A stretch of 64,000 nucleotides of DNA from Hyposmocoma kahamanoa (lineage: Eukaryota; Arthropoda; Insecta; Lepidoptera; Cosmopterigidae): positions 7,318,458 to 7,382,457 of the forward strand of contig NW_020653945.1 in NCBI RefSeq assembly GCF_003589595.1, given 5' to 3'. The notes beneath the pieces were generated by a model, which saw nothing but the letters and a program-made list of their open reading frames with translations, was not told the origin of the DNA and made no database searches. A program made the translations under genes and the position numbers. Position 1 is the stretch's first letter, and each line of letters begins with the position of its first letter. Shown piece by piece: positions 11,217-24,221 of this stretch.

Positions 11217-11252
<36 letters not shown>
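11180..11252. repeat. TA microsatellite with perfect palindrome
   Basis: AATTTCATAGT, a TA run, then ACTATGAAATT forms a 42-base perfect palindrome (11180-11221), followed by a second TA run. It has cruciform-forming potential. Confidence 0.95.
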
Positions 11253-11255
<3 letters not shown>

Positions 11256-12045
11256 TGGTTTCGTATTATGAACATTTTAGTAGGATTTCTAATATAACTT
11301 TAATTTTCTTTATCAGAGTTGCTTTTCTTTAGTACATATTTTATGACAAATGGAAAATTAAATAAAAAAAGTATTGGGAAAACATAAAGCGTATATCAAA
11401 AATATTTTTTTACATCAACTCGAACAATTTTTCATCCGATATGACAAGAATAGATTGAACAAACGACACACTTCAAAGGTTAAAAACAGGCGCACTTCCT
11501 CCTATGTGGTGCTACATTTTTTTTTGGTAAAATATTGCGTAAAGAAGTTTTTTAAATAAAGTAGTATAGTACAGCTTGTAGCAGATTTTTTTTACAATGC
11601 AAAAGAATGTTTTGCAATCTCTCTTCACTCAAGAAAATGCAACAATACCTTATATATTCCAAGTTCCATAAGAGGTAATTCAATCAACCCTTTCTAACCG
11701 CTGCAAAATATATATCTCATTAAAAGGAAACTAATCTTCGTAGTGGTGTTTACGTTACCTATGAATATGTATGTACATTGGCCCGCGAACCACCATTAAT
11801 CAATTAATCAGGAGTGATTGAACTTTGACTATAGTTTAAAAAAACTCATACCATTAGAAGTAGATTCTAGGAATTAATACATACGCTGTCTGTCGGTAGT
11901 TATTTCTATTTGAATGGAAGTCAACCCTTAATTATTTTAAAGAACCAAATTGTAATAGTTACTCGCACTGAGCCACCAATTCTAACTAGAACGTGTTATA
12001 GAGCAGTCTAAAGTGTAAGTTCATGACATCAAGTGGCGACATGGA
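11253..12045. other. Non-coding DNA, no feature seen
   Basis: AT-rich. Short open frames (61 codons) show no recognisable domain. Confidence 0.4.
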
Positions 12046-12297
12046 CAAGTCGTGGGCCTGGTGGTAAGCGAGAGGCCTCCATGTATACCAATAGCAGCTC
12101 AAAGATCTGAAGGGCATTGCCATGGCGCTCGTCATTCTGAGAAATAAAGTTGACAAGTTCCATATGCCTTTAGTTTCATTAGCATCTTTCAAAATTGGAA
12201 CGCAGTACTACTCACATTATAGCTTGGCGGTAAAAATAAGTATGGCGGCAGTAGTTCCCTGGATGAACTTTTATAAGTAGCTCTAATGCTACTAAGC
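12046..12297 (-). mobile_element. SINE family A copy
   Basis: Antisense A from GTGGGCCTGGTGGTAAGCGA through the core to the 5' part (GTAGTTCCCTGGATGAACTT...TAATGCTACTA). Internal bases between the two halves of the core are deleted (CAATAGCAGCTCAAAGATCTG). Confidence 0.85.
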
Positions 12298-12770
12298 ATG
12301 CTACTAATCAAAATGTTAGAACACTCCAGTGTTTTATTCCACGTGAAAATGAATTCAGTAATTATAGTGTCTGAAAGACGTAACTTGAATGAAATAACCA
12401 TTTGTCCGAAGAAAACATCATTTTAGTCTATTACAAGCAAGCATCTACTTTATGTTCAAGATTTTCCACGTGTATTTGGGTTCAAGGTGGTGGCTGAATA
12501 AACAATATGTTTATGTAATTCAAGGACACTCTTTCAGGAAAGGTATTCCTTTAGGTCTTTCAGTTTTCATGTGCCTACCTTTTTATTCGAGGGGATTTCA
12601 AAGAAGGGTTTTTCGTGTTAAATGGATTTTCTGCTACATATATGTTATATATTGTATACATAGCACACTAGCTGCAATTCGCCAAGACGTAAAAAGACCG
12701 TCGAAATCAAAATGATGACACTAAAGGCTTGGTAAAAGTTATTTCATAAATACATATATTTATATAACTA

Positions 12771-12970
12771 TTAGTTGGCCGGACGGTTACCAAGTCGGAC
12801 TGTCACGCAGAGGTCCCGAGCTCTATTCCCGGGCCGGGAGAAATATTTGTATGGCCTAAATTTATTTCTCTCATGTATTTGGGTGTCGTTTGTGGCTGTC
12901 TATGTGTGTGTCCATGGTACTCGTGATTCAAGATTTCCCTAGTGTTGGGACTGATTGTGTGCGTTATTAT
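12771..12970 (+). mobile_element. SINE family B copy
   Basis: The tRNA-like head GTTGGCCGGACGGTTACCAA and AGCTCTATTCCCGGGCCGGG (decayed B box) precede the family body (ATATTTGTATGGCC, TGTGTGTCCATGG) and the end GTGTGCGTTATTATG. The B box has lost the GGTTCGA word, so this copy is probably silent for RNA polymerase III. Confidence 0.88.
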
Positions 12971-13366
12971 GAATTGTCTTATTGTTAAATAAACATAAAA
13001 AATCTGTTTTAAGCTTTAACATAAAAAAAGTATGCACAAACAAGATGCCTCAAATACAGGTACTTATTTACTTAGTTTAGGCATCGCAACTACACTATTA
13101 GAGTTCTAAGTTGTAAATGTATGCTTTATGAAGATAGAAATATAATTAAAGTACCTTTTCCTTTTTATTTTAATGTTGTACTTCCTTTTGATTTGTTTTA
13201 CTTGTATTAGATTAAGTCATAATGACATAAATTTGTCTTATCTTTAACTTAATATAAGATATAGTGTTAGTTACTTATGGTACGCGAAATATTAATGGGT
13301 CGATATGTAAAATCAATTGGACCTGCTTATTTACTTACTGTGTTTCAATTGGGGAATAATGGAATA

Positions 13367-13462
13367 AACCGATAATAGATCGTGGTGATACGCCTGTCCA
13401 TAACATTTACAATTCCACTCAGAGCTTTAAATCACAAAGATCTGTAGGGCAGCAAGGCTGGG
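13367..13462. repeat. 96-bp perfect inverted repeat, left arm
   Basis: Every base of this arm matches the reverse complement of 13679-13774. It begins AACCGATAATAGATCG and ends GCAGCAAGGCTGGG. It covers flanking DNA, the 3' part of a family A copy and the first 5 bases of the small MITE at 13458. Confidence 0.97.
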
Positions 13463-13556
13463 CGCAACTTGCACGAGAGCGACAAAAGCGCGAAATCTTT
13501 ATGCGAGAAAAGCAGTATTGCCCTCTTTATGTCGATTTCGCGCAAGTTGCGCCCAG
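13458..13556. mobile_element. Small MITE, 15-bp perfect ends
   Basis: It begins CTGGGCGCAACTTGC and ends with the exact reverse complement GCAAGTTGCGCCCAG. Secondary similarity (GCGAAATC / GATTTCGC) continues inward. It sits inside the family A copy. Confidence 0.8.
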
Positions 13557-13678
13557 TTGTACCTACTAGCCTCACTGAAAGACTATGCCACTTCGCCCTT
13601 CAGTCACCCTGAGACATAAGTTTATAAGTCCCACGTGTTTGTAATTTCACCAGCACCCTTACCCTTCAAAACCGCATA

Positions 13679-13774
13679 CCCAGCCTTGCTGCCCTACAGA
13701 TCTTTGTGATTTAAAGCTCTGAGTGGAATTGTAAATGTTATGGACAGGCGTATCACCACGATCTATTATCGGTT
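13679..13774. repeat. 96-bp perfect inverted repeat, right arm
   Basis: Exact reverse complement of 13367-13462, starting CCCAGCCTTGCTGCCC and ending ATCTATTATCGGTT. It interrupts the family A copy that also contributed its sequence. Confidence 0.97.
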
Positions 13775-13860
13775 CAAAACGCAGTAATACTCACATTATA
13801 AGGTACAGTACTTCCCTGGACGCACTCTATCACAAGGAGCTTTACTGCTACAATGTCTTG

Positions 13861-15321
13861 CTACATACTATATAAATTTGTACTAATTAGAATTTCTTGA
13901 GTTAGTTGTAATTTTCCTGTAAATCAGAGTTTTTTACGTAATGTAGTTAAACTTTCACGTTACATACCATCCATACTGATTATGTACAGTATAGGAAAAT
14001 CCTCACCGAACCGACTGACTCTTTTGTTCTATTCGAGAAGGACTTAGATAAGCCAAATCGACCCAAATATCTTCACAAACTATAACTATTGTTGTAGAAA
14101 TTGTATCAACGTTAATCGATAAGGTTCCAATTCGGCTTAGTACTGAAAGACACTCTGAAATCAAGTTACATGCTAGATTCGAAGCTAATATGTAAATTCC
14201 TTTTGTTACATTAGTACGAAATTGAACTTGATAGTTGTTTTGAACATCGAGGTAATTTCAAACATTACGTGTGTTTGTAGCTTCGTACATGTGTACCTAT
14301 ATCTGTAATAGAAGTTAAGTTTTTTTTAATCGTCTAACAACTGGGAATTTTAATCGAATATACATAAGTAAGACGCAGTACTATTTCCTGCAAATTGTGA
14401 CGCTTTGTCACTTGCTGCAGATTGTCAAAGATGCGTTTAGTGTCCTTTTTTGCGACGCAGAAGGCATATCGGGGTTTTTCCTATATCTATGGGTTTAATT
14501 CCCGCTAATACATATATTATTTTCGGACTTGTCCTAAACAGTCTTAGTATCCTAAACGTCCCGCCTTTTATCCTAAGCCCTTAGGTATACATGAGACGGT
14601 GTCTGGTTGTATCACATTGACAAACGAAATACGATCCCACAAAAAACACGTACCATATTTGATTTACTTTAGTTTTTCTGTGTTTTCGGCTAATGTATGT
14701 ACGTACGATGGGCTTATTGCCTCGCCCACGTACGAAACCGAGACTTATTCCCGCCTTTCTTGTCTACATTCTCCAACCTTTGGTTTTGTCTCGACTTTTA
14801 CGAACGGGATAATGAGATTCAAGACCCTCTCCTTATCTAGTAACTTTTTTATCTAGACAGAGATTTGCATGGAAACGCGTCTATCTGCAAGAGACTGTTG
14901 CAGAAGGTTTCTAACCCGGTTTCAAAAAGGTCCAATTTAGTGTTAAGAGCAATTAAGATAACAATATTCAAAGAGCACGCCTTGCAAAGTTCCCAGCTCT
15001 TGCGTTTTCCACGGTCAGCGGTTCAATTCTTCGGTAATTTTCCAATATTCCCCGTCAGTGGAGTGGAGGGCTTGAAATATCGCTAACCGCGTAGCTTGAG
15101 ATCTACGAGATGGCCCTCCACACTTTCAAATTGAATATAGACTGAAACTGTCAATATAGGAAAGATCGTTCCCGTATTCTTATGTAACAGATGTAATGGT
15201 GATTTGCATATTTATCCTCTAAACAAGTTCGAATGTAAGAACGTGGTCACTAAAAGGCTATTGACTTTGTCATATGAGGAAACCGAAAATCTCCTTCATG
15301 TTCCATTATAGTTAATTCCCA
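13861..15321. other. Non-coding DNA, no feature seen
   Basis: Unique-looking sequence. Open frames at 14599-14856 and 14865-15086 (85 and 73 codons) have no domain, repeat or signal peptide I can recognise. They could be chance frames or fragments of an unknown element. Confidence 0.35.
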
Positions 15322-15400
15322 CACACACTCTCACTCACACACACACACACACAAACTCACAAACACACACTCTCACACACATACTCACACACACACAACA
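15322..15400. repeat. CA microsatellite
   Basis: Interrupted CA/CTCA tract. Confidence 0.95.
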
Positions 15401-15623
15401 AAATACTTGCCCTCTAGTCTTGAATTTTAATTATAATTATAATTTTTTTATTTGTATAAACTAAATTTTGGATTAACTTTCATAGCAATCATTCGGGACG
15501 CAGTCAATGCTTTATTGATACTTTATCCGTAGGCGGAGGCCTGGAGACCTTGTAACGAAAAACGTTACATACCTCTTTTTTTTACATAATCGGTTAACGA
15601 GTGCTAATGCGAACGCGTGGATT

Positions 15624-15633
15624 NNNNNNNNNN
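15624..15633. other. Assembly gap (10 N)
   Basis: Ten N characters. Length is probably nominal. Confidence 0.99.
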
Positions 15634-17932
15634 CTTTTATTTTCACCCTTATTAGGGAAAGGTAGGGAACCCAGGTTACAACCTATAGCACAGGGTATCC
15701 TAGTTTAGGCTCCAGCCTTCACAGACAACAAATGTAATAAAACATTTGAACTTAAGAAAGTTTAATTATGGCTGAAATTGTGTGTGAAGGAAATAAATTT
15801 ACAATTATTATTATTATTCTGTTCGCCGACGTTCACCTTGTATATTGCTTGTAAATATCAATTTAGGAGTTTATCGTTGCTAAGTGTGAAGTACTGTTGA
15901 AATCTCCACAATTTCATACATATAAAAATAACACTTGAAACCGTCACATTAAACAGAAAATGAATAAGAAATTCCAAAATTTGCTCTTTGTAAGTATTGT
16001 AAGATATTGTTCATTATTATCATTTACAATATTTATGAGAAATATATATCACAGCTAAAAACAACTAAATAAGCTAAATGGGTCACTACCACGGATTTTT
16101 GTCATCAAAGTTTGTAGTCATCTACGTCGTAGTTGTATAAATGCATCTTTAGTTTAAAGTTTTTGTTTATGCAGTAACTACTAACTAATAACTGTCCCAT
16201 AGTTTTAAACTCGTAATAGTATATTTTTTATCGAGGACTAAAACGAGCTAACATACCCGAGGTGCTACTTATTACTCCGAGGGTTTATATTGGTTTTTAG
16301 TCTTGATGTGAAAACTTTACTTTTCCTTCGATTGCGAGAAAAAATAGTCAAGTTTAATAGAATACAATGTTTTACTTAAAGTTGGAATTATTTTTAATAT
16401 TATAAATTACGATCCTTCATAAATATATTAAATATTCCACAATGTCGTTGGTTGATATTTTTTCGACATCTCGCCAAAATAATATTTAAATAATTCGTTT
16501 TTTGTTCCTCCAATCCATAATTTCGTCGCCAAAAGATTATCAATTAAATCCTTTTCTCTTTGATGGCGATAGTTAACTCATATTCCCTGTCACTTGACGA
16601 CATTTTAAAAATAAATTTTCAATCGTTTATGCTCTACAACAACATCATGAACCAAAATTCAGAAGTTTTCGCGGTAATTTTTTTCCAACCAGACAGTTAG
16701 AACAAATGCACTAACGCGGAAAAATAATATACCGCCACCGTATATGCGGAAAAGGTACTATGTAAAACCAGTATTTATGTGGTCTGTGGTAAAACCGAAC
16801 GTACTAACTGTCTGTTTGAATTTGTGTCACTCGCAGTAAATTTAAAAATTAGGTACTATTTACTCCGGGATTCACTTTATTCCCGTTACACAGGGCTATA
16901 TTGACGTTTAATTCCATCGCACACTCTCCGTGATATGTCCTGTAAAATACCGATAAGCAGGCAATTTTGCGACGGTGTTCAAGGCTCTGCAGCTTCGACT
17001 AGATTGCTGTTACTTATAATATATGTATTGTACATAACTTATGTTTTTGTCATGTTTTGTTTTTGGCGTACCTGCCGACCGCTGATTATCTTTTTTAACT
17101 ATCTTCATTGTACGGTTAATAGTAAAAACTAAAGTAATTGAAGAAATATTGTTTATTACGTACAAAATACTATTATATTTTGGTGATACATTATTGATTG
17201 GAGAAACGATTTACTAAGATATCTTCGAATCAGATTAACTAGTTTAGGCATTGACCTACCAACAAATGGACGACGGTCTTAATGCAAAAAACTACGAAAA
17301 AAATATTGAAATATAAGGAAACTATGACATTTAATTTTAGAATGTATTTTGCTATTGTAAACACGCTTTGACAAGATGAGTTTTTTGTGTGAGTTATTGG
17401 GAAAGTAAACAACCTAGTGGGGCTGCTCACTGTGAATTTGCTGCTTGACATTTAAAATCCGTTTTAATCTGATCCATATTTTGTACTTTTGAGTTAATTA
17501 CTGTGAAAAGTGTATAAACGAATTAATTGCAAACAACTAACGTTATTCATTTACCGCCGACTGAACAAATTGATAAATGAATAGGCCAATTATCAACCCA
17601 CGAAGGTATATTATTTAATTCCTGACTAAATTAGTAATAAGGGTGTACCTCGCATCGTTTGCCTTACGGTTATATTTCAACATATAATATATATAGTATA
17701 ATAATAGGCGTTCACTGACATAACACCCACTCCACTTTTGAGAACAGGATATTGAGCTGATTGTCTCTGCAAGTTCCGTGAAGCACTTTTGCCATAAGCA
17801 TTGTGAAACCGGAATTTGCAAAATTTACCACAAAGTCACAAAGGGAGGTACAATGAACGAATGATATTGAATAATGTGTACCCATACCAATAGCTTTAAA
17901 ATCCCAATGGATCCTATTGCAATGAAGTGTAT
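15634..17932. other. Mostly unique AT-rich DNA
   Basis: The only repeat recognised is a partial end at about 17251-17292 (GCATTGACCTACCAACAAATGG, then ACGACGG). It resembles the terminal repeat of the element at 47374-47660 but lacks a matching partner here. Confidence 0.4.
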
Positions 17933-18437
17933 TCGGCCTCTAGCCGAATACCAAATATTCAGCCGGTAGAGTCGCCGAATAGCCGAACATTTAGCCAAAC
18001 TGGTTAATTCGGCCTGATTAACGCACGTACGAAAATTGGTAATAAAAATGCCGCTTATTAACTTCAGTTCCGATGAATAATTTTGTACAATGAAACAAAA
18101 AAAGGGTACTTTAATTTACAAGTATATAATTTAGTCTTCAGTACTTCAGTTAGATTTAACTTTCAAAATCCTAATTTTATTTTGGTTTGTAAGCATTTTA
18201 TAAGTACTTGGTTGATTTTGTTGGAGTTTATTTGGTCATGGTTAAGCTACATAATAAATAGGTAATTTTCATTTGATATGTCACATTTCTTTGATCCCTT
18301 ACAAAAATAAGTTCGCTATGTTTCATTTCATTATTTTTTCTACCTATTTTTAGGTATTCGGTCGAATAGTAATTCAATATACGGTATTCGGCTCAATAGC
18401 TAAAACAAGCAGAATAAGCGGTATACCGAAAAAAAAA
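17933..18437. mobile_element. ATTCGG-rich repeat element
   Basis: Clusters of ATTCGGC, GCCGAATA and ATTCAGCC at 17933-18015 are echoed at 18350-18425 (TATTCGGTCGAATAG, GGTATTCGGC). They bracket about 330 bases of AT-rich DNA. The arrangement suggests repeat-rich termini of a DNA element; class unknown. Confidence 0.5.
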
Positions 18438-18930
18438 AAAAAAGATTTTGTTGCAACTCTAGCTCCTACGTTCCTTCAGTGAAATATCATATTACGGAAT
18501 AACTGTAATTCGGTTGAATATTTCTTTGTCTTGTGTAAATGGACGCGTGAATTATAATAGTACATATTTTATATACTATAAGGTAAAATCATCAAATCAA
18601 AAGTAATTGGATCACAAAATTCTCACTTTTTTTATATCCTCTACCAAGGTAAACCCTTATTAGGAGCGATTTGTATCAAAATGGCGAAGCTTTTTGGTAG
18701 AATTGAGTTCAAGTTTGGTAGAGCATTATGTAAATTGAGTACAAAAAATCCATCCCTTAAAATGTTCACTATTAGTGAACTTTGATGAAGTTATTTTATA
18801 GTGATGCAGAGTCGTCTCTGAGAAAAGTTTAAGGAGACTGGTATCATGACTGTGGCATCACAGAACATTTACTCAAATATTTTATAATATAATCATAATA
18901 ATTATTACTAGGAATAGTTATAATTTCGCT

Positions 18931-19195
18931 AAGAAAGAAGTAATCTATAATGTTATCCTTAGAACTAAGTTCAAACTCATGGTACCACGATTTCCTTCAA
19001 CTAAAGAAAGCGATTATTTTATAGAGAACTGTAAACGTTTTTACAGTGAGATTCCAGAGCATATATAAAGATTAGCAGTTCCTAAGTTTAAAACTTACAT
19101 TAAAAGTATTTTAATTGAAATGTCATATTACAAAATTGTAGACTACGTGTTAGATAAGGATGTATGGAAAGACAACATGAGTCCTAGATTCCAAA
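18931..19195 (+). pseudogene. Non-LTR retrotransposon C-terminal fragment
   Basis: The frame reads like the last part of a LINE ORF2. There is a block ending L-R-T-K-F-K-L, then F-Y-S-E-I-P-E-H-I, one in-frame stop (19066-19068), then P-K-F-K-T-Y-I-K and S-Y-Y-K-I-V-D-Y-V-L-D-K-D-V-W at the end. That pattern (K-x-Y-Y-K-x-x-D-Y-x-x-D-K-x-x-W) is typical of the ORF2 tails of several insect LINEs. A second copy of the tail lies in reverse at 61350-61425. The reverse transcriptase core is absent; upstream sequence is not recognisable. Confidence 0.75.
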
Positions 19196-21290
19196 CAAAT
19201 ACGATTCAAAATGTATCTATAGCATATAATTCTGTTTGAAAAGAGCAATTCATAGAGTTTTTTACTCGTTCTTCTCAGGGAAGTCGGCACAGTGAACGAG
19301 CAGTTGACCTTTATTGAGACCATTTGCACCATTTTCTTACGGAAATTGCAATGTCAGGAGAGTCTTTTTTACAGTGTAATATAAGAAGTCATTTTAAAAA
19401 ACTCCTCGTAAATTCAAAGAATAGAAATCTTTTACGCTAGGATTAATTGCTTGGCCCAAATTGCGACTTCAGATTTCCATAAAGGCCGTTAAAACGTAAC
19501 ATAAATTCTCCAAATCCACCTCATATGACGACATGCAACACAACGCGACAAACCTTAATTTGTATTCCCAGTTTTTATACTAAATAACGCCATAATTGTC
19601 GCGTTTTATAGCTGTAGCTGATGACACAATACAACTAAAATGGAATTGTAGCTGCTTCTCCGGAGAGTAGTAAACTCTACAGTAATAATAATAAAAGTTG
19701 TACGTTTTCGGATGCCATTAACCCGAGAATACCTGTCTGGGCATTCAAGGTGGTAAATAAGAAGCCACTTTGGTTTCTAGTGTTTTATTATTATTGTCCG
19801 AATTGTTGAACGAATTATAATATGAATGACGTCTCTATTTGAGAGTTTTATTTATTTATTTTTATTTAAACACTTTATTGTACCACAAAGTAACTTACAA
19901 ATTTTCAGAAACAATTTAAATATTTGTGTACAAAGGCGAGCTTATCCCATAAAGAGATTTCTTCCAACTAACCTTTGGTTTGGTTATATTTGGAGTATGT
20001 ATATCGTGCCTGATTATCGTTTATATTTTTCAGAAAATGCCTGCTTAATAAAATAGTGTTAAATAAGAACAGCAAATTATAAAAAAAATAAGAAAAATTA
20101 TTTAGTCCTTCAACAAATTACTCTATTAAATTACTAGTAGAGTAGACGCGCATCACGCACATATTTGATTTAACACTAGCAATACAAACAAATATACTAT
20201 ATTGTTTGTTATAAGTGTTGTCTAAATAGACAGTACCTATTAATAAAAAACTCAAGTGATTAACTAAAATAAATTAAGTAACAAAATTAAAACAATAGAG
20301 TTTGCGCTGTGCTATTACAGAATCTGTCATACACTCAACTCAATGTCTTCTTCGCATTGAAAAGTGCTACGACATCGATTTCCAGTAGACCCAGCAACAG
20401 TATATACATGCTGCACGGAACACAGCACAGACGTATTTATCTAAATAGGTACCATGTCATACGGTATTAATTACAATACAATAGATTTTAAATTAATTTG
20501 AAAAAATTAGGAAAGTGTAAATATTTCATTTGATTAAATTACAAATAAAAGGTTATATTCTCGTTCAGATAGTTAAAAGGTATAGTCGTTTCTCGCAGTA
20601 ACATAAGCAGAGATCAAGCTTCCTTAGTTAAATTACGATTTTGGCAAAATTAATAATAATAATGTAATAAGGAATTAATAATCAGGAAACGTAGGAATTC
20701 CCTGTACTATGAGTAGGAGGTAGTAGATACCAGAGAATAGAGTACACCCACATCAGAATCAATTTAGAAATAGATATCTCCCAAATTGATCATGGATCAA
20801 TGGTCAAAAAAACGTATTACGTATTTTATAACTCGTATATTATAAAACATTTTGTTTTAAAAAAGTGTTTAAAAGCTATTTTATTACTATTATTACTATT
20901 GTATTACTGTTTATTATTATTATTATTATTATACAATTACATGACACAATTAAACTCCACTTATAACTGGACCCGGCGTGTGATATATGTAGCCAAAATA
21001 ACCCTTTCATTGCCTGCTCCAACGCTTTTGACACCATTACAATGCCAGTGTACGACAAATGGAAATTATCTCAGTGATATATTTCTTACGGCTTACGGCG
21101 TCGTATGAAACGTACCGTATGGCTACTTAGTTATGGAACCATAGACTTAACACAAAGTATGTGTGGATGGAACAGAAGAAAATGAAGCAAAAAGTATTTT
21201 AAAGCTAACTTGGATGCTTATAAACCAGATTTGTCATCTTTTTCTTCCCATATTATCCTAACACGCAAAACATCACATGGTAATCATTTT
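19196..21290. other. AT-rich non-coding DNA
   Basis: No element recognised apart from a TTA trinucleotide tract at 20882-20932, which generates a leucine-rich artefact frame. Confidence 0.4.
20882..20932. repeat. TTA/TTAC microsatellite
   Basis: Runs of TTACTA and TTATTA. Confidence 0.9.
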
Positions 21291-21480
21291 CAGGTTAGTT
21301 TTTTGTACCTAATTTCGGTGGCAATTTTTGTTATTATAATATATTCTAGAATATTATCATGAAGTAGTATTTAATGTTGGAGTGTAGTATCCTGAAATAT
21401 TATTCAATATTTCACGATAACACTCTCGAATACTTAAATAATAAAATTGCCACCGAAATTAAGTAGAGAAAACTAACCTG
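21291..21480. mobile_element. MITE-like element, ~39-bp inverted ends
   Basis: The left end CAGGTTAGTTTTTTGTACCT, then AATTTCGGTGGCAATTTT, matches the reverse complement of the right end (CAGGTTAGTTTTCTCTACTT, AATTTCGGTGGCAATTTT) with about four mismatches. The element is 190 bp long with an AT-rich interior. No target duplication could be fixed. Confidence 0.85.
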
Positions 21481-23300
21481 AGAATTATTCCCCAGTTTTC
21501 CATGTTAAAATTGTCACATACCATTTCTTGTATAAAATCAAGCTTCAATAAATTAAAAAAATAGAAAGTAAATTCAACTAACGATAAACTGCTAATTAAT
21601 AAGAAACTTGATTTGAAACAAGAAATTCGAATCAAGAAACTAGTTTATAAATTGTTTACGCGAAGTTACGCTATACTAACAAAACCTTAGAGGAAACTAT
21701 TAATTTTCTCAGAAACAAATTAACTGAGAGATAACTAAGCATATTAGAATGAGAGAACGACGAAACATTTAATTAAAGTCGAAAGTCCGGACAATATTGC
21801 TCAAAAGGGGATGCTGTGTACCTATTTCTATGCAACAAATACCTCTTTCTAATAAATGACAAGGTTATAAGTATTTTCGAAGCAACTCGAGCACATTATC
21901 CTCTCGCAAAGACAACCAATTTATATTTAATATGTTGGTATTGTAACAACAAAGAAACGAAAACATATCTCAAATAAACATATCAATGTGCTTCGTATCG
22001 TCAAGTAGCAAGAGGCTTTATTTTATTTTACTCGTCTACTGTAGAACAGAAGTCTTTATATACTAAAGAAATTAGGTATATTTTTGTCTCATGCCTACCT
22101 TTTTTCAGTCTGCTCTAGAGGTGGAGGGGTGAGAGCCTGGTGCTCTACAACGCAAGTTAATCCTAGTATGGACATCAGATTTTCACAAACGATGCTGTTC
22201 TTCAGTAAAATGTGAGAACCATAAGTATAAGTTTCCTTTGTGATAGACAATAAAAACATTTTCATTGTTTTCATCAGAAATAGTTTTAAGAAATAGCGCT
22301 GAACGCTTGCCCATGTCCCAGAAACACGAGTTTCAATAATTACATTTGCATTCACTCTATATTTCAACTACGACAGGGTTAATTTGGGGATGCCCAAACA
22401 GAGAGAGCTTAATTCGATTGTCTATTTTGACAAGTGATCAAATAAATATTTTATGACCCGTCTGTTTCCGACTAGTCAGTAAAGGACTTGTGTTGTACTT
22501 CTAAGCAGTTTGTAAAATTATGAAAGCAAAACAATATCTTCTAATAGAAATGTAAGAAAACTTGTAGGCCTACTTTTTTTATACCGTTTTTGTTTTTTTA
22601 TGAATTCTAACATAAATAATATTTAAATGTTATTTTGTTATTAAAAGAACTTATTTGTTTTCATAAACATCAACAAAAAATTCAAAAAGTATTTATTTTG
22701 GTGCTATATTTGACGCTGACAAAATAATATGTAACATTTCCATTAAAATTAAAAAAATCCATTACAAAACAGTGTATTTCAAAAAGTCGGTAAAATCACC
22801 ACCTTGTAAGCTAACAACTGGTCGAGCTCAATTAAATGGGCTCAAAATGGGCCCAAACAAGATATTTCTACTGTAAGTATGTGCTTGAAGAGTTGGTTAG
22901 TCTGCAAACTATACCGGTTGCAGTGTCAGATCAAAGTTACCATATTATTGTAATGTCATCTAATTTGTAAAGTATAACAAATTTTAAGCTGACCGAAGTA
23001 GTGGCAGTAAATTAAATATTAGTTTATGGCAGAGTAGTGCTGATGATCTTTAAACAGTTGAACAAAAGTTCATCAAACAAAGTAAGTTTGAGAGCTACAT
23101 AGACAGACAAACACAACAATACACAGAAAAAGGCTTCAAGCTTATACACACAACTCCCTTTTTTTTGCGTCAGACCTTAAGAATAAGACAGGAATAAGAA
23201 ATATGACATATCAAAGGTGGAGGTTTAACGTTCTAATTTTTCACATAAACAATTAATTAAGATCGAACACAAAGAAAAATTTCTGCAATCTGGCAGGACT
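21481..23300. other. Non-coding DNA, no feature seen
   Basis: AT-rich. Two 90-codon-class frames (22095-22367 minus) have no recognisable content. Confidence 0.4.
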
Positions 23301-23534
23301 CTGCCGCCAAGCAGTAATGTGGGTATTACTGCGTTTCGGTTTTGAAGCGTGCAAGTGAAATTACAGGCACATGGGACTTGTCAACTTACGCCTCAGGGTG
23401 ACAGGCGCAGTGGCAGTGCCCCTCAGATCTTTGCTATTTAAAGCTCTGAGTGGCATTGCAACTATTAGGGACAGGCGTGTAGCTTACCACCAGGCACACG
23501 ATTTATTCGTCCCGTCACTTGATATTATAAAATA
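23301..23534 (+). mobile_element. SINE family A copy
   Basis: Sense orientation: CTGCCGCCAAGCAGTAATGT, GGTGACAGGCGCAGTGGCAG, AAAGCTCTGAGTGGCATTGC, CACCAGGCACACGATTTATT, and the end GTCACTTGATATTATAAAATAAA. It is 5' truncated (no TAGTAGCAGTAG). Confidence 0.9.
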
Positions 23535-23537
23535 AAC

Positions 23538-23760
23538 TCGATCCAACGACCTCGCCATACTGTAGCTGACGCTCTCTCAACAGAGCTACGGAATAAACAA
23601 GCCGAACCGAACCAGCAAATCTGACAAATTTCTCTATGCTTGCTCTTTGTTTTTGGTTTTACCGACCTTTTTTAGCTGTAGCACCATCTGTGAGAAATCT
23701 ATGAAAGTTTATAATTATAACAAACTACAAAGTAATTTTACAAAAATAAATTACCTTTTT
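23538..23760 (-). mobile_element. SINE-like family D copy
   Basis: On the minus strand a body with CTTTCATAGATTTCTCACAG and ATGGTGCTACAG leads into a tRNA-like module, TTCCGTAGCTCTGTTGAGAG (A box region), ending with GGATCGAG (B box remnant). The same order, body then tRNA-like module, occurs at 32640-32889. Confidence 0.75.
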
Positions 23761-24221
23761 TTATATTTTATTTGCGCGTTCAGAAATTCGATAGTATTAA
23801 TCATAACATCACTTCTGTGACGAAGACAGTGTCGCAATTCTCCATAAAGATTACTGGCGCAGAAATTCACTGTGCCACCAAGGCCGTGGACTCAATTAGG
23901 GGTGTGTGAGGGGTTATCAAGATTACACGTCGTTGTCTTTGGCATTTGAATTTTACAGCTCAGTTCCGTTGTAGATACTAGTTTATAGCGTATGGCTTTG
24001 GCCTATTTCCACGTTCCTTATACACGGAAGAAAAAACAATGGAAGGGCCTCGATTGGTATCAGAACCACTGTTGCCGAAACTCACACTTACATAATGTTA
24101 AACACTATGAAATATTGATAATTATTGGTCGTACTTTAAAATTTAATGAAATGTATATCAAGTTTTTAGGTTATCGCAAATGTTTCACAAAGGAAATAAA
24201 ACTATTTTTCTAGATTCAATC

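Larger units (their letters stand above)
13385..13860 (-). mobile_element. SINE family A copy, internally rearranged
   Basis: Antisense A runs from ACGCCTGTCCATAACA to GAAAACCG-type sequence near 13673. It is interrupted by a MITE (13458-13556) and then by the inverted 96-bp arm. It resumes at TTCAAAACGCAGTAATACTC (13773) and reaches the 5' part near 13860. The word TTCAAAAC occurs on both sides of the inverted arm. Confidence 0.85.
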
